Assembly: GCA_016792805.1 (NCBI GenBank)
Contig: JAEUHX010000070.1
Location: 1-64,000, forward strand
DNA from: Planctomycetota bacterium
Lineage (GTDB): Bacteria; Planctomycetota; UBA1135; JACQFD01
DNA length: 64,000 nt
Reading direction: 5' to 3'
Shown here: one piece after another, positions 44,519 to 51,900 of the stretch
How positions within the stretch are numbered: the stretch's first letter is position 1
How the letters are laid out: every line of letters begins with the position of its first letter
Notes under the pieces: generated by a model
Seen by the model: only the letters and a program-made list of their open reading frames with translations
Databases searched by the model: none
What the model was told of the DNA's origin: nothing
Translations under genes and position numbers: made by a program

Positions 44519-46746
44519 TGGCTCAGTTCGAGGAAGCATTCACAAATCCGAGCGTTGCTTCCTCGATCCACCGACTCCGGGGCCGCCCGTTCAGACCACT
44601 TCGTCACTTCGACCTCCATCCGCACATGCTTGCTCTCCTCCTGACGGCCACCGCCTTCTTCTCGGCTCCAGCCTTTCCAGCCTGGCAAGCGTCCGCCGCG
44701 GAGCCGCCCGCTCCGCCCGCGTCTGCGGCCAGGCCAGCGACCCCGGAGCCGGTTCTTCGAATTGTTGCACCGAATCTGAAAGCCATGCTTGAGCATGTGC
44801 GAGAGGCACCGCTCGGCAAGATTCTGTATGAAGAGGAGTTTCAACAGTTCCTCGCCAAACCGCTCGAGGACCTGCGCGGCCGAGTCCAAAAGATCTCTCC
44901 CACACTCTGGTCGTCGATGGAGAGGTCTCTGCCGACAATCTCTCAGTGCGAGATATCCGTTCGCCCGGCTGCCGAAGGTTCCAGCGACTGGCTCGTGCTC
45001 ATGCGAGTAGACGGCGCCAGCCTCGCTTCCGAATGGTTGGCGTTCTACTCGGGCCCGGAGGGCTCGAAGCTCGCGAGCATCGAAAAGAAAGGAGAGGTGA
45101 GCTTTGTCCGGCCGAAGACGTCGGATCCCTGGCTCCTTGCTGCGACGGCAGGCTCCATTTTTGTTGCTACCAGTCTGGCTGGGGGCGCGGAGCCCCTGGA
45201 GCGCGCTCTCATTGCCCTCACGGGCTCTCCCGCGGCGACCTCCGCGGGCGGCGACGACCTCCTGATTCAGGTGCGGCCAGCGCTATTGGGCGGCGCTCGA
45301 GGCACCGCCGCCAATCGAGCCTCCTTTCGAAGGAATCCGCTCAGCGCCGTGAGCTCGTTTGGCTTCGATTCGCTCGATCTCGTCACCATGACCGCCGTGC
45401 TCGGAAAGTCCGGTGCCGTCTCGAAAATTGAAGTTTCGAAGCCAGGCTCGGACGCACCGCTCGGCCGTCTGCTGAGCTCTCTCCGGCCGGTCAAGAGTGA
45501 TCTTGTACGGTTTCTGCCCGATGGAATCGATGCGGCCTCAGCACTGTCGATCGACTGGGCAGCGCTTTTCCCGCCTCCACCGGCGGATGAACCCGCGCCG
45601 CCGAGTACAACATTCCGTCCGATCAATGATTTATTGAAAGATACTCCCGTTGTATTTCCTCGGGATCTTTCTTCGATTTTCGGCAAAGAGGTTGCCATTT
45701 ATTCCTTGCCTCCGAGGGCCGGAGCTTCGATTCCCCTCGGCGATTATTTCGTTTCCATCGCTGTCCAAGATGAGCCGAAGCTTCAGCAGGTTCTCGCTGC
45801 GCTGAGCGCGGCTGCCGGAAAGAACGAGAGTCTGATTGTGGAGCAGACGACACCCTCGGGCTCGAGCTCTCCTCTTTACTCACTCCGGATCAATGATGAA
45901 GCCGGGAGCAGCGTGCCTCCCCAGGCTCGGATGCTCCTCGGCTCCTTCGGATTGAACTTCACTGTTACGCAGGGCCGCCTCCTTCTCTGTACAAATACAG
46001 CGTCCATGAAGAAGGAGATGCGCCGCCTCGCAAAAGGAATCGAAGAGCCTCCGAAGGCGGTTGTTGACGCATTCGCCGCCGCGCCGAAGCAGGCACTCAT
46101 GGTCCGATACGCGGATTGGAGGCCGCAGGTGCGCTCTGCCTGGGAAGCCCTCTCCGGAGTTGCTGGGATCGCGGCCGGGCAGATGCCCCCAGACACGTTG
46201 CCGCTCGAGCTCGAGCTGATTCCAACGAGCCAGAGCATCACCAAACACCTGGGTCCCTCCACTGCCTATCTCCTCGAGGCTCCGACGGGTTATCGCCTCG
46301 AAGCACGGTCACCCGTGGGCCCTGAACTCCTCGGCGTCGTCGCAATCGCGGGCCTCTGGGCTGGACTTGTTGCCGAGGACACCCGGGACACCGTGGGCGC
46401 CTTCGAAGATGACGACGAGAGCGACCCTGACATGGCTCCGTCGAGCCGAGCTTCCGAGGTCGACGCCATCGCTCTTGCTCGAGCCTCCCTAAAGGATCTC
46501 GACAAGGCAGTGCGCACCTATCGCGCGGAGAACGGCTCCTATCCCAAGACGCTGTCCGCTCTCCTCCTGCCGACGGACGACCATCCGGCCGGGTACCTCC
46601 CCAAGGGCGCCACTACGCTCTCCGACCCTTGGGGAAACCCCTACGTCTATCGAACCGTGAATGACGCGTCCTCCTTTGTTCTTCGAAGCTCCGGTCCCAA
46701 TGGCGTCGACGACCAGGGCAAAGGCGACGACATCGTCGACTACTAG
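44518..46746 (+). CDS. Large exported protein with C-terminal GspG-like (T2SS pseudopilin) segment
   Basis: 742 aa. A hydrophobic export segment (MLALLLTATAFFSAPAFPAWQ) lies about 35 residues in; the real start could be that internal ATG. The middle ~550 residues are a repeated alpha/beta lipoprotein-like domain (LVRFLPDGIDAASALSIDW, VFPRDLSSIFGKEVAIYSL) of a type often annotated DUF3352-like. The last ~90 residues match the soluble part of GspG: LKDLDKAVRTYRAENGSYP, LSDPWGNPYVY and RSSGPNGVDDQGKGDDI, including the calcium-loop Asp residues, without the pilin N-helix. Overlaps the upstream gene by one base. Confidence 0.75.
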   Translation: MAQFEEAFTNPSVASSIHRLRGRPFRPLRHFDLHPHMLALLLTATAFFSAPAFPAWQASAAEPPAPPASAARPATPEPVLRIVAPNLKAMLEHVREAPLGKILYEEEFQQFLAKPLEDLRGRVQKISPTLWSSMERSLPTISQCEISVRPAAEGSSDWLVLMRVDGASLASEWLAFYSGPEGSKLASIEKKGEVSFVRPKTSDPWLLAATAGSIFVATSLAGGAEPLERALIALTGSPAATSAGGDDLLIQVRPALLGGARGTAANRASFRRNPLSAVSSFGFDSLDLVTMTAVLGKSGAVSKIEVSKPGSDAPLGRLLSSLRPVKSDLVRFLPDGIDAASALSIDWAALFPPPPADEPAPPSTTFRPINDLLKDTPVVFPRDLSSIFGKEVAIYSLPPRAGASIPLGDYFVSIAVQDEPKLQQVLAALSAAAGKNESLIVEQTTPSGSSSPLYSLRINDEAGSSVPPQARMLLGSFGLNFTVTQGRLLLCTNTASMKKEMRRLAKGIEEPPKAVVDAFAAAPKQALMVRYADWRPQVRSAWEALSGVAGIAAGQMPPDTLPLELELIPTSQSITKHLGPSTAYLLEAPTGYRLEARSPVGPELLGVVAIAGLWAGLVAEDTRDTVGAFEDDDESDPDMAPSSRASEVDAIALARASLKDLDKAVRTYRAENGSYPKTLSALLLPTDDHPAGYLPKGATTLSDPWGNPYVYRTVNDASSFVLRSSGPNGVDDQGKGDDIVDY

Positions 46747-47282
46747 CAGGTTGTTGAAAAAACTGCCCTAGAGCGATTCGAAATTCACTTTTCGCGAGAT
46801 GCTGGAGAGACCCGTGAGGCGTAGCAAGGAGTTACGTCGATCGCGGCTCGACGAAGCGATCGCGAAACGGGGATGAGAAACGCCGGAATGGTTCTTCAGC
46901 GATCTGCTCGGCGGGGTTTCAGAAGCTCCGAAGCGTCTCGATCCGTTCCTGTGGGGAACCTGTGTGGAACTTGTGCCGACTCGCGGAGAGCCTCGGCTCG
47001 ATTCTCACGGGACTTCCCTCGTCCTTCGCCCGACTCCACGGTGAAGCTCTTTTCACCCCTACCTTTCACACGAATCTCCCCGCTCATCCACAGTTTCTCG
47101 CGTTCACAAGTCCTTCCCCTTTAGTATCTTATCTGCGCCAGCGTCGGTTCTCCAGAAGCGAAGCTCCCTTGTGACTTCTCTGATGATCTCTATCTCTTCT
47201 CTCTGATCGGAGAAGGGACTTGAGCCGCGCCGACTCTCGTTCTCGCCTTCCACTACACTCCGAACTCCAAGCGAATCGCTCG
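46747..47282. other. Non-coding region before dnaN; candidate replication origin
   Basis: About 535 bases without a credible gene. DnaA-box-like words, judged against TTATCCACA: TCATCCACA at 47084-47092 (one mismatch), TGTGGGGAA at 46950-46958 (two mismatches in the complement) and TGTGTGGAA at 46961-46969. AT-richer patches follow (CTTTAGTATCTTATCTG near 47118). The flanking genes dnaN-dciA-gyrB, dnaA and gyrA on the opposite strand to the left, and parS 5.3 kb away all fit an origin. The left end carries the dispersed repeat and a TTGTTGAAAAA word. Confidence 0.5.
46791..46877 (+). repeat. Dispersed intergenic repeat, copy B (putative oriC side)
   Basis: Aligns with the minus strand of 21082-21161. 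The core AGGCGTAGCAAGGAGTTACGTCGA (46817-46840) differs by a single-base indel. It could encode FREMLERPVRRSKELRRSR up to a stop at about 46876, suggesting a decayed coding end such as a transposase remnant, although I recognise no family. Confidence 0.7.
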
Positions 47283-48380
47283 ATGAAAGTCCTCTGCGGT
47301 CGAGACCAGCTTCGAGAGGCTCTCACAATTGCTGCGAGCGCGATCCCGAGCCGAACCACCAAGCCGGTTCTCGAGGCTGTGCTGCTCGAAGCCCACGGCA
47401 ATGAGATCACGATCTCTGCCACAGATCTGGAGATCGCCATTCGCTATCAGCTCACGGAGGTACAGGTCGAACGCGAGGGCGCTTGCCTGATTCCAGCAAA
47501 GGAGGCGACGGAGTTCATTCGAGACCTCGAGGATGAAGCCATCACGCTCGAGACCACGAAGTCGAGTGTCCGCATCCACGGCAAAGAGGACTCCTGCGAG
47601 ATCTCACTGGCCGATGCCTCCGAGTTTCCGGAGATGCCCATCGTCACTGAAGGAGGTGGATTCGAGCTGCCGAGCACCGTCCTAGAGACCCTCATCGAAC
47701 GAACAGCTTTCGCTGCCGCCCGCGAATCGGGCCGATTTGCGATGAATGGCGTCCGGTTCGAAGTGTTGCAGGACCGAGTCCGCCTCATAGCAACAGATGG
47801 CAGGCGCCTCTCCCTCGTCGAAGCGCCGCTCGCCGCCACCGGCGCCGAATTCTCCCCGGTCACCGTGCCGTCGAAGGCGGTTCAGCAATTCGTTCGCCTC
47901 AATAATGGGCAGAACGTGCCGGTCGAAATTCGAGTTTCGAGCGAACGCGTCAGCATCAAAACCGCGAGAGCGACGATCGTGTCGCGCCTCCTCGAAGGGG
48001 ATTTCCCCAAATATCAGGCCGTGATTCCCCGCGAGGGAAAGAACTACGCGGAGTGCGACGCGAAACAGTTTGCACAAAAGCTTCGCCTCGTTTCGCACCT
48101 ATCCGCTCCGGAACAGCCGATCGTGCGATTGAAGTTCACCGGCAGCTCCTTGGCACTCACAGCATCGAGCCCGCAACGCGGCGAAGCGCGCGCCGAGATG
48201 CCAGCTGTCTTTAAGGGTGTGAACGATCACATTGCGTTCAACCCGGAGTTCGTACTTGACGGCCTCAAGATCTGCCGGCGCGAAACTGTACGAATCGAGT
48301 TCAGCGATCACGCGTCCCCGGGCAAATTTCATCTTAATGAAAATCACGAGTACGTCGTGATGCCCGTCGTCAATGAATGA
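47283..48380 (+). CDS. dnaN: DNA polymerase III sliding clamp (beta subunit)
   Basis: 365 aa, three clamp domains. Starts MKVLCGRDQLREAL, then AIPSRTTKPVLEAVLLEA, LIPAKEATEFIRDLED, GRFAMNGVRFEVLQDRVRLIATDGRRLS, VEIRVSSERVSIKT, GDFPKYQAVIP and the C-terminal NENHEYVVMPVVNE, close to the usual 'YvimPvr' end that binds clamp partners. Encircles DNA as a dimer and tethers polymerases. The upstream frame is open but the conserved start is ATG 47283. Overlaps dciA by 8 bases, so dnaN, dciA and gyrB are one operon. Confidence 0.97.
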   Translation: MKVLCGRDQLREALTIAASAIPSRTTKPVLEAVLLEAHGNEITISATDLEIAIRYQLTEVQVEREGACLIPAKEATEFIRDLEDEAITLETTKSSVRIHGKEDSCEISLADASEFPEMPIVTEGGGFELPSTVLETLIERTAFAAARESGRFAMNGVRFEVLQDRVRLIATDGRRLSLVEAPLAATGAEFSPVTVPSKAVQQFVRLNNGQNVPVEIRVSSERVSIKTARATIVSRLLEGDFPKYQAVIPREGKNYAECDAKQFAQKLRLVSHLSAPEQPIVRLKFTGSSLALTASSPQRGEARAEMPAVFKGVNDHIAFNPEFVLDGLKICRRETVRIEFSDHASPGKFHLNENHEYVVMPVVNE

Positions 48381-48768
48381 ACTCCGGGGGCCAATGCGAG
48401 GCGCGTCGCTGGACGACGCGAACGCGCAGCCCCCGATGACGCCGACGCGGCCTACCTCGGCGTCCTGGGTTCCTCTGCGCGAATCCCTCGCGAAACAAAT
48501 TCACGAGCTCGGGCTCGCAGAGAAATTCCGCGCGATCGAGGTGTTCGCTGCTTACCGAAGCCTGACGGCTGGAGACATCGCTTCCCAATCCACGCCCGTC
48601 CGGTTCAAGAATGGTGAGCTCGAACTTGTGGTCGCGTCAGCGACCTTACTGCACGAGCTGCGCCACTTTCATCAGGACCGGCTGCTCAAAGGTGTGCGCG
48701 CTCTCGTCCCAAACCGCGAGATACGCGCCCTGAAATTCCGCATCGCAACGACCGAACCGAGCGCATGA
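48373..48768 (+). CDS. dciA: DciA/DUF721-type protein (replicative helicase loading factor)
   Basis: 131 aa. After a ~30-residue disordered start comes the DUF721 core: ESLAKQIHELGLAEKF, then FKNGELELVVASATLLHELRH and NREIRALKFRI, matching 'l..g.L.V.v.ss.la.eLr' and the final beta strand. DciA is the ancestral DnaB-helicase operator in bacteria lacking DnaC/DnaI loaders. Its place between dnaN and gyrB, where recF-DUF721-gyrB is common, supports the call. No recF is present here. Overlaps both neighbours (8 and 4 bases). Confidence 0.82.
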   Translation: MNELRGPMRGASLDDANAQPPMTPTRPTSASWVPLRESLAKQIHELGLAEKFRAIEVFAAYRSLTAGDIASQSTPVRFKNGELELVVASATLLHELRHFHQDRLLKGVRALVPNREIRALKFRIATTEPSA

Positions 48769-51305
48769 CCACAGAAGATCCCATCCGACCGATCACAGAT
48801 TCTCCTGGAGAAGAGCAGGCAGCCCCGTCGCCCGCTGCGACGCCGAAAAATGGCTACACCGGAGAATCGATCCGTGTTCTCGAAGGGCTCGAGGCTGTTC
48901 GCGAGCGGCCGGCGATGTACATCGGGGACACATATGATCGCGGCTACCATCACCTGCTCTGGGAGATTGTTGACAATTCGATTGACGAGGCTCTCGCTGG
49001 ATATGCATCGTCGATCCAGGTGAAGCTCGGCTCCGACGGAAGCGCCACAGTCGTCGATGACGGCCGTGGCATTCCCGTCGACATGCACCCGACCGAAGGA
49101 GTCTCGACGCTGCGCGTCGTGCTCGAGAAGCTTCACGCCGGCGGAAAGTTCGACAAGGGCGCCTACGCGATGTCCGGCGGTCTGCATGGCGTCGGCATCA
49201 CGGTCGTCAACGCCCTCTCCGAGTGGCTCGAGGCTGAGGTCTATCGGGGAGGCCAGCACTATCACATTCAGTATTCTCGCGGGAAGCTGCAGCAGGATTT
49301 GCGGATTCTCGGCCGCGCGCAGCCGGAGAATCGGACGGGCACCAAGGTCAGCTTCAAGCCCGACCGCGAGATCTTCACTCAAACTGAAAGCTTCAATCAC
49401 CAGAAGGTGGCTGCGCGCCTGCGCGACCTCGCCTTCTTGATGGGCTACCGCTCGATCTCGATCACCCTCGAAGACGAGCGCAATGGGCAGCGGGAAGTAT
49501 TTCATTTCCCCGAAGGCCTCGTCGCCTTCGTGAAGCATCTCAACGACGGGCGAGAGCCGGTCCATGCCGACGTCTTCCACTTCCGAAAAGAAGTGAAGGC
49601 TGAGGAGCCGCCGCATCTCACTTATCTGATTGAGATCGCGCTTCAGTACAACAGCGACTTCACCGAATCGATCCACTCGTTCGTAAATAACATCAATACG
49701 CACGGTGGCGGTACACATCTCTCCGGCTTCAAGACGGGCATTACCCGCTCGCTCAATAATTACGCCCGCCGCGAGAAGCTCGTGAAGGAAGGGGGAGATG
49801 TCCCGACCGGCGAGGATTACCTCGAGGGTCTGACGGCGGTCATCTCCGTCGGCGTCCCCCATCCGCAATTCGAGGGGCAGACGAAGGACAAGCTCGGCAA
49901 CCGCGAGGTCGAAGGAATTGTCACAAGTGCCTTCGGCGAAGCCTTCGGCACCTACCTCGAGGAGCACCCGGCTGCAGCAAAAGCGATCTTCAATAAAGCC
50001 GAGGTTGCGCGCCGCGCTCGAGAAGAGGCAAGAAAAGTGCGCGAGCTGGTCCGCCGCAAGGACGCCTTCAGCGGAGGCGGCCTCCCCGGCAAGCTCGCCG
50101 ACTGCCAGACGCGCGACCGCGAAGAGGCCGAGCTCTTCCTGGTCGAGGGTGATAGCGCAGGCGGTTCGGCCAAGGTGGGCCGCGACCGCAAGATGCAAGC
50201 GATCCTGCCGCTGCGCGGCAAGATTCTGAACGTCGAGAAAGCCGGCCGCGATCGCATGCTCGATCATGCCGAGATCCAAACGATCATCCAGGCGATCGGC
50301 GCAGGTGTTGGCGACGAGATGACCGTTGAGGACGCACGCTACGGAAAAGTGGTGATCATGACCGATGCCGATATCGACGGGAGCCACATCCGTACACTTC
50401 TTCTGACGTTCTTCTTTCGCCACATGCGCAAGCTCGTCGACAACGGGCTTGTCTACCTCGCTAGGCCACCGCTCTATCGAAGCCTACGGAAGAAGGGGCG
50501 AAAAGTGGAACATTACATCCACACCGAGGAAGAGAAAAAGGAGGAGTTTCTGGCCGCCGGAACCGAGGACGCTCATCTCCTCGATCGACGAAGCAATCGA
50601 ACCTTCGGGCCCGAGGAGGTTCGGGAAATTGTGAAGCGCATCGAGCGCCTGGATCTGCTGGGCGGTCGCTTCCAACCCAATCGCCGCTCGGTCACATTGG
50701 ATGAGTACTTCGCCGCGGCCCGCGGCGCGGAGCTCCCGTATTGCCGCGTCACCTACGATGGGAAGAATGAGTTCCTCTATAGCGACGAGGAACTCGACGA
50801 TTGCATCGAGAGACTGCGAATCGAGAAGAATCGAGATCTCGTCATCGACGACGGTCCGACGCCCGACCTGCGCATCGAGCGGCTTGAGCACGATCGGCAC
50901 GATCTCACTCGTGCTCTCGACCGGATTCGTGAGCTTGGCGTGGAACCGCTTGGATTGCTCGTGCCGCCGAACGCCGAGCAGGATCTGCCAGAGGCGCCGT
51001 TGCAACTGAGTTTTGAGAAGCGCCAAAATGTGGAGATCCACACGCTCCGAGCATTGCGTCTCGCCATCGAGCGGTTCGCCGAGGAGCGCGTCGAGATCAC
51101 CCGCTACAAGGGACTCGGCGAGATGGATGCCGATCAATTGTGGGAATCCACGATGGATCCCGCGCGGCGGCTACTATATCGAGTGACGATGGATGACGCG
51201 TTCGAAGCCGAGCGCACGTTCTCGATGCTCATGGGCGACAAGGTCGAGCCCCGTCGCAACTTCATCGAGGAGCACGCCCTCGAAGTTACAAATCTCGACG
51301 TGTGA
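48765..51305 (+). CDS. gyrB: DNA gyrase subunit B
   Basis: 846 aa. GHKL ATPase: YIGDTYDRGYHHLLWEIVDNSIDEALAG with the catalytic Glu and Asn, VVDDGRGIPVDMHP, KLHAGGKFDKGAY and MSGGLHGVGITVVNAL. Transducer domain has QTKDKLGN. TOPRIM has LFLVEGDSAGGSAK, LPLRGKILNVEKA and MTDADIDGSHIRTLLL. An insert of roughly 170 residues before the tail (around DRRSNRTFGPEE to RFAEER) is of the type found in proteobacterial GyrB. Ends with QLWESTMDP. Coupled to dciA by ATGA; partner gyrA is 22 kb away on the other strand. Confidence 0.97.
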   Translation: MTTEDPIRPITDSPGEEQAAPSPAATPKNGYTGESIRVLEGLEAVRERPAMYIGDTYDRGYHHLLWEIVDNSIDEALAGYASSIQVKLGSDGSATVVDDGRGIPVDMHPTEGVSTLRVVLEKLHAGGKFDKGAYAMSGGLHGVGITVVNALSEWLEAEVYRGGQHYHIQYSRGKLQQDLRILGRAQPENRTGTKVSFKPDREIFTQTESFNHQKVAARLRDLAFLMGYRSISITLEDERNGQREVFHFPEGLVAFVKHLNDGREPVHADVFHFRKEVKAEEPPHLTYLIEIALQYNSDFTESIHSFVNNINTHGGGTHLSGFKTGITRSLNNYARREKLVKEGGDVPTGEDYLEGLTAVISVGVPHPQFEGQTKDKLGNREVEGIVTSAFGEAFGTYLEEHPAAAKAIFNKAEVARRAREEARKVRELVRRKDAFSGGGLPGKLADCQTRDREEAELFLVEGDSAGGSAKVGRDRKMQAILPLRGKILNVEKAGRDRMLDHAEIQTIIQAIGAGVGDEMTVEDARYGKVVIMTDADIDGSHIRTLLLTFFFRHMRKLVDNGLVYLARPPLYRSLRKKGRKVEHYIHTEEEKKEEFLAAGTEDAHLLDRRSNRTFGPEEVREIVKRIERLDLLGGRFQPNRRSVTLDEYFAAARGAELPYCRVTYDGKNEFLYSDEELDDCIERLRIEKNRDLVIDDGPTPDLRIERLEHDRHDLTRALDRIRELGVEPLGLLVPPNAEQDLPEAPLQLSFEKRQNVEIHTLRALRLAIERFAEERVEITRYKGLGEMDADQLWESTMDPARRLLYRVTMDDAFEAERTFSMLMGDKVEPRRNFIEEHALEVTNLDV

Positions 51306-51306
51306 T

Positions 51307-51807
51307 CTACGCGGCAGGCGGAGCGGAGCCGCCCGAGTCAGCCACGTTGCCAGACTCGGCGGCCGGCCTCGACAGCGCCGCGGTTGGAACAATTCCCGGA
51401 TAGGAGAACGGCCGCGCAGCCGGAGCCTGCTCCGTCGACGCAGCGCCTGCGCCCGGCTCCTCGGAGGAGCCCGGCCGCCCGAGCCCACCTTCGGGGTCGG
51501 CGTGATGCACCGAATCGGGCGCGCTCGGCGAGAGCCCTTCCGCGGCTTTTTGTGCAGTCCTTCGAACGTCGGACTCGACATCGCGAACCACGCCGCGCGC
51601 CGCCTCCGCCATCTCGCGCACGGGATTCTGGAGCTGCTCACGAATCGGTTTCGTGAGCTCCTGCTTCAAGTCGTCTACTCCGCGACGGAACTGGTAGAGC
51701 TTTCGCCCGATATTCCCCGCCATCTCCGGGAATCGCCGACCAAATAAAAGGAAGGCGACCAGCAAGATCAGCAGGTCTTCCGTGAAGGAGCCGAAGATCG
51801 CGAGCAC
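51307..51807 (-). CDS. TatA/TatB-like twin-arginine translocase component
   Basis: 166 aa. A short N-terminal membrane helix (FTEDLLILLVAFLLFGRRFPEM, with the typical FG-x-x-x-P hinge) is followed by an amphipathic helix (AGNIGRKLYQFRRGVDDLKQEL) and a disordered Ala/Pro/Ser-rich tail. This is the TatA/TatB layout. An acidic residue in the membrane helix and the long tail make TatB-like function possible, but the two cannot be separated here. Convergent with gyrB, one base apart. No tatC nearby. Confidence 0.82.
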   Translation of the reverse strand: MLAIFGSFTEDLLILLVAFLLFGRRFPEMAGNIGRKLYQFRRGVDDLKQELTKPIREQLQNPVREMAEAARGVVRDVESDVRRTAQKAAEGLSPSAPDSVHHADPEGGLGRPGSSEEPGAGAASTEQAPAARPFSYPGIVPTAALSRPAAESGNVADSGGSAPPAA

Positions 51808-51900
51808 GGCGGCTACAGGATCGGTTGTGGGATCGAATCCCTCAAGCGGGAGAATCTCCGAGCGGGGCGCCGAAGCCCGCGCCGCCCCCGGGTGCGTCCG

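Noticed and set aside
46950..46969. TGTGGGGAA and TGTGTGGAA as true DnaA boxes
   Set aside because: Each differs from TTATCCACA at two positions, so they are listed only as box-like words, not as sites.
51830..51860. GATCGAATCCC resembling a tRNA T-arm
   Set aside because: No matching acceptor, D or anticodon arms around it. I found no tRNA or rRNA gene in the window.
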